Below, piece by piece: positions 7,703 through 13,530 of a stretch of DNA of 39,997 nt. The notes under the pieces are model-generated. The model saw only the letters and a list, made by a program, of their open reading frames with translations, did no database searches and had not been told where the DNA came from. How positions within the stretch are numbered: position 1 is the first letter of the stretch; the number at the start of each line of letters is the position of its first letter. Made by a program: the position numbers and the translations under genes. This DNA comes from a virus: IMG/VR virus record IMGVR_UViG_3300042691_016874, positions 1 through 39,997 of that record, one strand, 5' to 3'.

Positions 7703-7865
7703 CAACGCAATTAGATCAAACAGTTTAAGATTGGCTTGGTTAATGCGCGGCGGACTCACCTACGATCAGGTGTTGGCACTAAGTTTCACTGAAAGAAAAA
7801 TGATCAGCAAGATAGCCGAAGAAAACATGGAAACCACCAACAAAACTAAACTGCCGTATTTCTAA
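7635..7865 (+). CDS. 51: gp51-like baseplate hub assembly catalyst, expressed by -1 frameshift from gp26
   Basis: Seventy-six codons in the -1 frame relative to gp26, from the re-read base 7635 to TAA at 7863-7865. The translation contains PVEEIGEYIDSLDQEAN, then RLAWLMRGGLTYDQ, and ends FTERKMISKIAEENMETT followed by NKTKLPYF. This tail closely resembles the end of gp51 in T4-like phages, which finishes in a TGLPFF-type motif. In T4 gp51 is needed catalytically for hub assembly and is not part of the finished structure. The frame opens after a stop at 7599-7601, and its first ATG falls at codon 37, inside the conserved part, so independent initiation looks unlikely. The stop overlaps the next start (TAATG). 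Confidence 0.72.
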   Translation, partial: RSRLLILPVEEIGEYIDSLDQEANAIRSNSLRLAWLMRGGLTYDQVLALSFTERKMISKIAEENMETTNKTKLPYF

Positions 7866-8365
7866 TGGACTTAGATACAGTTAAACAAGATATTGAAAAC
7901 TGGATTGTGAACTTTGTAGAAGTTCCACATCCTGCTCTTGGAGGCTGGGCTCCTTGTCCATACGCACGCTCAGCACGCATGAAAAAAAGCTACGATGTAC
8001 ATGTTGGCGTAGATCCTTACTTTGATCTTAAAAATCGAGCACGATGGGGCATGGGCGATAAGGAAGTTATTATCTATGCTTACGATCCTGTGGAATGGCC
8101 ATATGAATTGTTCAGTGACAGTTTGAAAAATGCCAACAAGGAACATTTGTTACGCAACGATCTACTTGCACTAGAGGATCATCCCGCAGACGTTGAGATG
8201 GTGAACGGTGTGTGTATGAATCAAGGCAAGTATGCTCTAGCTCTAGTGCAAAGTCTCAGCGACTTAAACAACAAAGCCAAACTTATGGCTGAGAAGGGAT
8301 TCTATCACAACTGGCCAGAAGAGTATCTTGCGGGACTGTTTGAACATCGTAAGGATCCAAGATGA
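7865..8365 (+). CDS. Unrecognised 166-aa protein
   Basis: I do not recognise this family with confidence. Notable are VEVPHPALGGWAPCPYAR (about 18-35) with a single cysteine between two prolines, a LEDHPADVEMVNGV segment in the middle (about 105-118), and an aromatic C-terminus (GFYHNWPEEYLAGLF). There is no signal peptide and no membrane segment, so it is probably cytoplasmic. Its ATG overlaps the gp51 stop (TAATG) and its own stop overlaps the next start (ATGA), implying translational coupling within the gp26 operon. The PCPYA motif faintly recalls DUF1415-type proteins, but the match is too short to assign. Confidence 0.7.
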   Translation: MDLDTVKQDIENWIVNFVEVPHPALGGWAPCPYARSARMKKSYDVHVGVDPYFDLKNRARWGMGDKEVIIYAYDPVEWPYELFSDSLKNANKEHLLRNDLLALEDHPADVEMVNGVCMNQGKYALALVQSLSDLNNKAKLMAEKGFYHNWPEEYLAGLFEHRKDPR

Positions 8366-8796
8366 GCTATCAGTTTGCCAGAATCGATCTCAGCCAGACC
8401 AACTACACACCAAATGTAAAGTGGGAGTATTTGCGTGAGCCCAACATCAAACAGCTAAACTCTATCTACAGAGACTATTGCAAATACAAACATTTTGCAA
8501 GTGTGATGCCTATATTTGACTGTCGTTACACAGACCCAATGACAGATGTAATAGGATATTACGATCAAAATCGATTGGTTGCATTCAGTTTGATCCGACG
8601 CTATGATGATCATAACGCACTGTGCGATCAATTTGCATGGAACTACAACAATCCTAAACTACGGTTGGGAATTGAAACAATGAAAACAGAGTGTGCTATC
8701 TACAAGGAACGAGGATTCCAATACTTGTATCTTGAGCAAGCACACCTATACAAATCCAACATGGACGGATTTGAAATACTAGGACCACTGGAGTAA
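8362..8796 (+). CDS. Possible GNAT-fold acetyltransferase-like protein
   Basis: A 144-aa protein. Residues about 70-140 run DVIGYYDQNRLVAFSLIRRY, a segment of acidic and aromatic residues, then LRLGIETMKTECAIYKERGF and QYLYLEQAHLYK. That order resembles the central strands and acetyl-CoA-binding helix of GNAT-like domains and of the C-terminal half of aminoacyl-tRNA-protein transferases. A clear Q/RxxGxG/A pyrophosphate loop is not visible, so the fold is a guess and the substrate unknown. It starts in a 4-nt ATGA overlap with the upstream gene; 2 nt separate its stop from the next start. Confidence 0.6.
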   Translation: MSYQFARIDLSQTNYTPNVKWEYLREPNIKQLNSIYRDYCKYKHFASVMPIFDCRYTDPMTDVIGYYDQNRLVAFSLIRRYDDHNALCDQFAWNYNNPKLRLGIETMKTECAIYKERGFQYLYLEQAHLYKSNMDGFEILGPLE

Positions 8797-8798
8797 CT

Positions 8799-9134
8799 AT
8801 GGATTTATATACAATTTGGGCAGACAAAGAAGGCGACATCTCAGACTTAGACTGGGTCAACGGAATGAAAAGTTTCTTTGATCATTTGATATCAGAAGAC
8901 AAGATGGTAGACTATCGTATCACAAGATGCAAGATGGGATTCCGTTCAATTGCGGACATGCCTGAATGGATGATTATCATGGAGTTCCGAGACATGGGTC
9001 AAATGGACTCGGCTTTCAAACGAGTAGCACCGCTTGAGGGTGAACTTGAAGTCAAACACAAGTCATTCAATCAATTTGTGTCAGGCAATATTCAACATGC
9101 TTTATTTAGAGACTGGCCAGACACATTTGTATGA
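8799..9134 (+). CDS. Small alpha/beta protein, DUF6614-like
   Basis: A 111-aa protein with the pattern of a small ferredoxin-like alpha/beta domain: strand, helix (WVNGMKSFFDHLISEDKM), strand (VDYRITRCKMGF), strand (EWMIIMEFRDMGQMDSAF), helix, and a terminal ALFRDWPDTFV. The combination of an RxTRxKxGF-like strand, a central M/I-rich strand and a final A-L-(Y/F)-R-D-(F/W)-P-D recalls a family of unknown function found in alphaproteobacteria (DUF6614), from memory and unverified. No catalytic residues can be named. It is coupled to its neighbours in the operon, with a 4-nt overlap with the adenine phosphoribosyltransferase gene. Confidence 0.6.
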   Translation: MDLYTIWADKEGDISDLDWVNGMKSFFDHLISEDKMVDYRITRCKMGFRSIADMPEWMIIMEFRDMGQMDSAFKRVAPLEGELEVKHKSFNQFVSGNIQHALFRDWPDTFV

Positions 9135-9655
9135 ACATCCTCGATCATGTACCTGTAGTACCTGATTGGCCCAAACCAGGTATTAACTTTTTTGACGTAA
9201 CTGGCATTCTTGCCAATCCAGAAGCATTTGATTACTGCTGTGGATGGTTAAAGCATCAAGCACATTGGTATAATGCTTCCAGTCTTGTGGCTGTGGAAAG
9301 CCGTGGCTTTGTGTTTGCGGCACCTGTAGCAAGACAATTAGGACTTCCACTAATCCTAGTACGTAAACGTGGCAAATTGCCCGGCCCCACAATACAACAC
9401 AGCTATCAAACTGAATACAGCACTGATACCATTGAAATGCACCCACACGCTCCAGTAGGCGCACATCCATTGATTGTGGATGACTTGCTAGCCACTGGAG
9501 GCACTATAATGGCCACAGCAAATCTAATTCGCAGTCATTGGATTGACACTAAAATTTCTGCTGCTGTGATTATAAACTTGCAGAACTTGCCTGGAGGGAC
9601 AGCATTGACTCGGCACAATATTATGTGGGAAGGAATGGTCAATGTTGATGAATGA
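9131..9655 (+). CDS. apt: Adenine phosphoribosyltransferase
   Basis: A 174-aa type I phosphoribosyltransferase. VESRGF (55-60) is the adenine-specific APT motif, RKRGKLPGP (79-87) the flexible loop segment, and LIVDDLLATGGT (114-125) the PRPP-binding loop with both acidic residues. The length is normal for the family (about 170-180 aa). It would convert adenine plus PRPP to AMP in the cytoplasm. It overlaps by a few bases the following nucleosidase gene, whose product would release adenine from methylthioadenosine or S-adenosylhomocysteine, so the pair could form a two-step adenine salvage route. It belongs to the gp26 operon and starts in a 4-nt ATGA overlap with the preceding gene. All key motifs look intact. 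Confidence 0.9.
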   Translation: MNILDHVPVVPDWPKPGINFFDVTGILANPEAFDYCCGWLKHQAHWYNASSLVAVESRGFVFAAPVARQLGLPLILVRKRGKLPGPTIQHSYQTEYSTDTIEMHPHAPVGAHPLIVDDLLATGGTIMATANLIRSHWIDTKISAAVIINLQNLPGGTALTRHNIMWEGMVNVDE

Positions 9656-10184
9656 TATTATTTTAATAGCTATTCGAGCAGAAGCACCAGATCTCAGCCA
9701 CATGATGAACTTGTTTTACACTGGTGTGGGCAAGGTTAACGCTGCCATCACTGCCAGTGAAGTTATCACAAAGTATCGTCCCCGGCGTATCATTAACTTT
9801 GGCACAGCTGGTGGTATAACAGTCGCACCAGGATTCTATCAATGCACTCAGTTTGTGCAAAGAGACATGACTTGTGAAGCATTAGGGTGTACCCCAGGAC
9901 AAACACCTTTTGAAACTAGCACACACATTGGCAACTCTACTGGCTTAACTTGCAGTACTGGTGACAACTTTGTGATGAATCCCATACTACAAATACCAGC
10001 AGATGTTGTAGACATGGAAGCCTATGCCATTGCCAAAGCATGCGAGAAATATGGAGTTGAGTTTGTGTGTTGGAAATACATCAGCGATCAAGCCAACCAA
10101 CACGCACACAATGATTGGCAACAACAAGTTGCTCAAGGACAATCACATTATGTCAACAAACTCAAAGAGTTAAACTTATTATAA
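9642..10184 (+). CDS. 5'-methylthioadenosine/S-adenosylhomocysteine nucleosidase-like protein
   Basis: A 180-aa member of the purine nucleoside phosphorylase/MTA nucleosidase superfamily. It has E14 in the N-terminal strand, GVGKVNAA (28-35), NFGTAGG (52-58), FVQRDM (71-76), VDMEAYA (123-129, with the ribose-binding Glu126) and SDQA (148-151, with the catalytic Asp149). It is shorter than typical MtnN (about 230 aa) because the loops between motifs are compact. Expected reaction: hydrolysis of MTA, SAH or 5'-deoxyadenosine to adenine and the ribose moiety; substrate choice cannot be read here. It overlaps apt by 14 nt, with a second in-frame ATG at 9648 as an alternative start. It is the last gene of the gp26 operon and a hairpin follows the stop at once. 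Confidence 0.82.
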   Translation: MLMNDIILIAIRAEAPDLSHMMNLFYTGVGKVNAAITASEVITKYRPRRIINFGTAGGITVAPGFYQCTQFVQRDMTCEALGCTPGQTPFETSTHIGNSTGLTCSTGDNFVMNPILQIPADVVDMEAYAIAKACEKYGVEFVCWKYISDQANQHAHNDWQQQVAQGQSHYVNKLKELNLL

Positions 10185-10642
10185 GACTTGCTACGCAAGT
10201 CTATTAACTTCGCTTGCGCTCGTTAATTGATTGATTTTCAAGAGCGAAGCGATTAAGTATTCATGTAGATAGATCTAGTCAGACGGAACCGTTTTGCGCG
10301 GTTCCGCTGTTGTCTTCATGTGAGTATCACTAGCCAAGACATTGGAAGTAGGTAATTTATTATACACCGTATGCTAAAGGACTCTGTGCTTTTCCTTCCT
10401 ACCACGATACACATATTTCTACGTGCTCTAAACCTCGTTCCTAGTGTTTAGATTTTTATAGCCGGTGTTCTCGTATGCTAACATTCATACTATATCAATG
10501 CGTCGGCCCTATTGTTCTAGCCTCAGACTCACTTCCAATTTTTCAGGATAGTCAGATTTACTGACGGGAGTGCCTCAATATGTCACGTGTCCGGTTATTC
10601 CCCGGTTTTTCCACAGCGGTATTACAAACTGGCCCGCCAACC
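10185..10642. other. Gene-free convergent region rich in inverted repeats; candidate structured RNA and/or terminators
   Basis: A 458-nt stretch between two converging operons without a credible gene. Perfect stems visible: 10185-10191/10195-10201 directly after the nucleosidase stop; 10203-10208/10222-10227; 10208-10214/10243-10249 (competing); 10284-10291/10299-10306; 10364-10369/10463-10468, which encloses 10403-10406/10422-10425 and CTAAAC/GTTTAG (10428-10433/10446-10451); 10473-10477/10486-10490; 10530-10536/10566-10572 (one G-T pair), which encloses 10551-10555/10561-10565; and 10591-10594/10602-10605 followed by five T. The 10-mer CGTATGCTAA occurs twice (10368, 10472). I could not match it to tRNA, tmRNA, a group I intron or another known RNA class. 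Confidence 0.5.
10284..10306. terminator. 8-bp GC-rich hairpin, possible bidirectional transcription stop
   Basis: CGGAACCG pairs perfectly with CGGTTCCG across a 7-nt loop. It is the strongest simple hairpin in the convergent gap and could stop transcripts from either side. No clear T-run follows on either strand, so a factor-independent terminator is not certain. Confidence 0.35.
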
Positions 10643-10909
10643 TTAAGTGTTAGGTAAAATATAACCTTTTGGAATCCAATTAACAAATTTTCCACCGCAA
10701 GTGTTGCAAACTATTTTGCCTGCATGCGGTCCGGTAGGTTTGTTGACTATTTCCCATTCATGATTTTCGTGTATGCCTAATTGTTGCCTGAGTTTTTTTC
10801 GTTGTTCGTGCCATGCTTTATCAAATCCTGTCTTTGGATTAGTCCAATACGGATCATTCAAAAAGCCAGTGTCGCTTTTGTTAGTTTTACTGTAGTCAAG
10901 TTTAGTCAT
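10643..10909 (-). CDS. Small CxxC (possible zinc-binding) protein
   Basis: An 88-aa protein. The C-terminal third contains HENHEWEIVNKPTGPHAGKI and then VCNTCGGKFVNWIPKGY; the CxxC with upstream histidines suggests a small zinc-binding knuckle, as in many phage DNA-associated proteins. The N-terminus (SDTGFLNDPYWTNPKTGFDKAW) is polar with aromatic residues. I cannot name a function. Its start overlaps the stop of the GIY-YIG gene (ATGA), so the two are probably translated together and may move as a unit. It is the last gene of the leftward operon that starts at gp55. Confidence 0.65.
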   Translation of the reverse strand: MTKLDYSKTNKSDTGFLNDPYWTNPKTGFDKAWHEQRKKLRQQLGIHENHEWEIVNKPTGPHAGKIVCNTCGGKFVNWIPKGYILPNT

Positions 10910-11334
10910 AATTTTCCTACGATGTGTGAGCCATGCACACGAACTTGAATATGGCCGTTATAATAATCTGTTGATTCCAATACTTTTCTTGTGAACTGTT
11001 CTCTTGCTTCAATGTACGAACATTCTGATTTTGATTTACAATAGTAAAGTATTTCTCTGGTAAAGTTTTCGGTGCCTAAAGTGATTACGTCTGCGGTTAA
11101 TTCTGGGCTTGACCCATAGTACTCTCTCCAATCTGAATCAATCTTTGATCGTATCTTCTTCCGCTTCTTTGTGCCGTTCTTTTGTTTGACTATTTTGTAT
11201 GTTGTTTTGCTAAATTTTGCTAATTTTTTGCCTATGTACTTGCGTCCAGATAGATTATTTGTGATTAGATAAACAAAACCTACACATTCTTCGGGCAGAG
11301 TCTCAACTGGGGTGTCTTGATGTAGCCATGTCAT
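10906..11334 (-). CDS. GIY-YIG (SegE-like) homing endonuclease
   Basis: A 142-aa protein with a GIY-YIG nuclease signature: GFVYLITN (19-26) for the GIY strand, KYIGKK (32-37) for YIG, a basic helix region, then SDWREYYGSSPEL (about 67-79) with the conserved arginine (R70) and YGSS, and a C-terminal IEAREQF with a candidate catalytic Glu. The layout resembles free-standing Seg-type endonucleases of T4-like phages, which cleave at a specific site in related genomes and are copied by repair. No separate DNA-binding domain is obvious. It starts 33 nt after the SDR stop and overlaps the CxxC gene, and lies next to the structured gap at 10185-10642. Confidence 0.8.
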   Translation of the reverse strand: MTWLHQDTPVETLPEECVGFVYLITNNLSGRKYIGKKLAKFSKTTYKIVKQKNGTKKRKKIRSKIDSDWREYYGSSPELTADVITLGTENFTREILYYCKSKSECSYIEAREQFTRKVLESTDYYNGHIQVRVHGSHIVGKL

Positions 11335-11367
11335 GTGCGTTTAGTGGGTTTGCCTTTCGTGTTATAG

Positions 11368-11958
11368 TTATGATTTATGATCAAAGTTTACGTAAAAAGT
11401 TGCCTCTTCTATCACTGTGTTTGGACCAACAGAGATAGCGTATGTTATAAAATTGCTAATATCTTTTAAATTAATGCCGTTTCCTGTCCAGGTGGGCCGT
11501 CCACGACTTAGTTCTGTGTCCAAGCGATCAGGTGTGATTAGCGTGGTTCTGAACTGCACCAGATTTTGTTTGAATGACTGGGTGCCCTGCCTGCTGGCAT
11601 GTGCCAGTGCCGCCTTGGCCACGCGGTACGTTTCAAATCTAGGCTCAGCAGCAACAATATGATGCTCGCCCACTGATCCAATATTAAAGATGTGCCCACT
11701 TTTGCCAGCGTTTTTCCACTTGTCGTATACTGCCATGTACAAGTTTGTTTGTGCAAAGTTGGCCCAGGCTTCTTGTGGTGGCCCATCAAATGCATTGTTT
11801 ACAAACACATCATAATTCAAACTTTGTTGAGCAATCAATTTGACTGCTTGGTCATCAGTGATATCCAAGTTTGTGGATCTGCTGACACTGTCAGCACCAA
11901 ACACATCCACTAGGTGTTGCCCCAGTCCTCGGTTACCGCCTGTAACTAACATTTTCAT
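11368..11958 (-). CDS. Short-chain dehydrogenase/reductase (SDR)
   Basis: An SDR-fold oxidoreductase of 196 aa from the start chosen here. TGGNRGLG (6-13) is the NAD(P)-binding TGxxxGxG loop; NNA is the family NNAG-like motif; a serine in NIGSVGEH and the YRVAK segment supply the Ser-Tyr-Lys catalytic triad. Substrate unknown. The ATG at 11956-11958 is preferred to the in-frame ATG at 11982: it overlaps the stop of the radical SAM gene (ATGA) and has a strong AAGGAGG 9 nt upstream. It is the last of four coupled genes (radical SAM, beta-sandwich, radical SAM, SDR), which implies a shared pathway. The arginine after the glycine loop (R10) is compatible with NADPH use, but this is a weak indicator. 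Confidence 0.85.
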   Translation of the reverse strand: MKMLVTGGNRGLGQHLVDVFGADSVSRSTNLDITDDQAVKLIAQQSLNYDVFVNNAFDGPPQEAWANFAQTNLYMAVYDKWKNAGKSGHIFNIGSVGEHHIVAAEPRFETYRVAKAALAHASRQGTQSFKQNLVQFRTTLITPDRLDTELSRGRPTWTGNGINLKDISNFITYAISVGPNTVIEEATFYVNFDHKS

Positions 11959-13043
11959 CTTTTGCTTCCTCCTTGATCCCAAACTTTTGTAAATTTTTCA
12001 CCGCATGTCATAGCACATTCAAACAATCGATCACGAGTAAACGATTCAACTAAATCACTCCACATGGGATTTTCAAAAACACCTTCGAGGCTATTGTTAT
12101 GAATGTTGAGATTATCTAATCCGTAACACAACAAAAAGTCTCGTACTTGATTGCGACCACCGGGCTGACTTAATGCATTTGCTCCTGGCATTGATCCATC
12201 ATAAAATCTTGCATCATACAAATTGTGATTGAAAAAGTTGCATGGTAATACAACACCTTCGGCGTTGATAGCTACTTTGCGTCCTTGCAAGGCATCACAT
12301 TTGATAGTAGTAGTAGCAAAGTAGTTCTGTTGCTTTTTTAACTCAGGTAAAAATGTCATACTGCGATTCTTGTACTGTGCATCACTAGGTGGTTCAAGTA
12401 CATAGTCACTTTTGGCCACTGGCCACACAGGCATCTCTTCCAGGGTGGTGTGATTCAAAAATCTACCAGTGTTTCGAATTAGTATGTTAAAAAATTTCAT
12501 ACTGCTGGCCAGTTGTTTGGCCTGCTCAACTTGGTGCTCGTTGTGTTTGAATACAATATAGTTCCATTGTGCTCGTCCTCCAGCATTTATAAACGCAGCG
12601 GCGTTTTCAATAACTTTGTTGTATTTTACATTTTTTCTATACAAATGTAAAGTATCTTCTAGTCCGTCAATACCAAAGTCAATTTGTCCGTAGCCGTTCA
12701 TGATACTAGAAACTTCTGCCCAGTAATCAGGATCGTGTACTCCGCCATTGGTATGGAAGTATAACCAAAGTGTAGGAGCTTTCTTTCTAAAGTCACGTAG
12801 TATGTCTAAAAAGTCTGGATGCATGATGGGATCGCCATAACTGCCGCAAAAGAATACTTGACGTAATCTACTGCACAATTCTTCAGAGAATGCACGGTCA
12901 ATTACTTCACGTGATAAGTGTGTTAACGGCATGTAAGGATTGATACCATGTCCGTTGAGGTTGCGAGGACACTGGGGACAGGCAGCATTACAATAGCTGG
13001 TGATCTCTATCTGATACTCGTCAATAGTTTTATAATCAAACAT
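11955..13043 (-). CDS. Radical SAM protein with SPASM-like C-terminus
   Basis: A 362-aa radical SAM enzyme. C18-x3-C22-x2-C25 (YCNAACPQCPR) binds the [4Fe-4S] cluster that cleaves S-adenosylmethionine; FFCGSYGDPIMHPDF is the following GGE-like strand and loop. The C-terminal third has further cysteines (one before the AINAEGVVLPCNFF segment, and CAMTCGEKF near the end) in a SPASM/twitch-like arrangement for auxiliary clusters, typical of enzymes acting on peptides or proteins. The substrate is unknown. It is translationally coupled on both sides: its start overlaps the beta-sandwich gene by 8 nt (ATGTTTGA) and its stop overlaps the SDR start. Such enzymes are rare in phage replication operons. 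Confidence 0.9.
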   Translation of the reverse strand: MFDYKTIDEYQIEITSYCNAACPQCPRNLNGHGINPYMPLTHLSREVIDRAFSEELCSRLRQVFFCGSYGDPIMHPDFLDILRDFRKKAPTLWLYFHTNGGVHDPDYWAEVSSIMNGYGQIDFGIDGLEDTLHLYRKNVKYNKVIENAAAFINAGGRAQWNYIVFKHNEHQVEQAKQLASSMKFFNILIRNTGRFLNHTTLEEMPVWPVAKSDYVLEPPSDAQYKNRSMTFLPELKKQQNYFATTTIKCDALQGRKVAINAEGVVLPCNFFNHNLYDARFYDGSMPGANALSQPGGRNQVRDFLLCYGLDNLNIHNNSLEGVFENPMWSDLVESFTRDRLFECAMTCGEKFTKVWDQGGSKR

Positions 13044-13530
13044 TTATTTTAAAAAAGTCCAAAGTGTCTTTGAGTATGTCATTGCCACTGCGATCCAGTG
13101 TTTGTTCTGGACTCACGCCTGCAGGATTGATTGTTTTAATAATCCAATTCAATACTGGCGCATCAAAATTCAAAATCCATGTACCGTTGTTGCCCAACCA
13201 ATGACATGGCGTAATGCACTCCAAACTGTAATCTGGGTACCAACGTCCTTGATGCGTTAGCATGCAATGTTCATGATGATCTAAATCTACTCCGTCGACC
13301 ACAATAGATTTTAATTCAATATGACGATCATGTTCGGCATTCTGATGTTTCCAGGCATGCTTACCAAAGTGTTCTATAGTCAATGTGTGAGTACCTGGCA
13401 CTAACTCTGTGTTCACAACAATTTGTTTTTTCACTGTGTCTTGATACAAGCATTGTTGATCAATAAAAATTTTGACTGTAGGGATACCAAAATAATCATC
13501 GTAATCAAACTCAAACAAAAATTCAGACAT
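13036..13530 (-). CDS. Beta-sandwich, carbohydrate-binding-module-like protein
   Basis: A 164-aa, strand-rich protein. Features are TVKIFIDQQCLYQ (about 18-30), PGTHTLTIEHFGKH, DRHIELKSIVVDGVDLD and GRWYPDYSLE. The pattern of a short strand, V(P)GTHTL, then DR-x-(I/L)-(x)4-(I/V)-VDG is like small calcium-dependent xylan-binding modules (CBM36/60 type). No signal peptide is present, so it probably acts in the cytoplasm or as part of the particle. It might present a glycan or substrate to the two radical SAM enzymes that flank it, or be the modified protein itself; both are inference. Starts and stops overlap by 8 nt on both sides. Confidence 0.6.
   Translation of the reverse strand: MSEFLFEFDYDDYFGIPTVKIFIDQQCLYQDTVKKQIVVNTELVPGTHTLTIEHFGKHAWKHQNAEHDRHIELKSIVVDGVDLDHHEHCMLTHQGRWYPDYSLECITPCHWLGNNGTWILNFDAPVLNWIIKTINPAGVSPEQTLDRSGNDILKDTLDFFKINV

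Noticed and set aside
7735-7865. Independent short gp51 gene starting at the in-frame ATG at codon 37 of the -1 frame
   Set aside because: It would remove the conserved N-terminal half of gp51 and has no ribosome site; the frameshift route explains the whole open frame.
10591-10610. Hairpin plus five T at 10591-10610 as a firm terminator
   Set aside because: The stem is only 4 bp, so it is mentioned in the region description but not annotated as a terminator.
10185-10642. tRNA, tmRNA or group I intron in the gap
   Set aside because: No T-loop GTTCRANYC with matching acceptor stem was found. A GACTAGA sequence (minus strand, near 10275) recalls a group I core element, but its partner segments and split exons are missing.
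11959-11982. Earlier in-frame ATG (11982) for the SDR gene
   Set aside because: It would add MGSRRKQK inside the upstream gene with no ribosome site; the ATG at 11958 has AAGGAGG at 9 nt and an ATGA overlap, and puts the TGxxxGxG loop at its normal distance.
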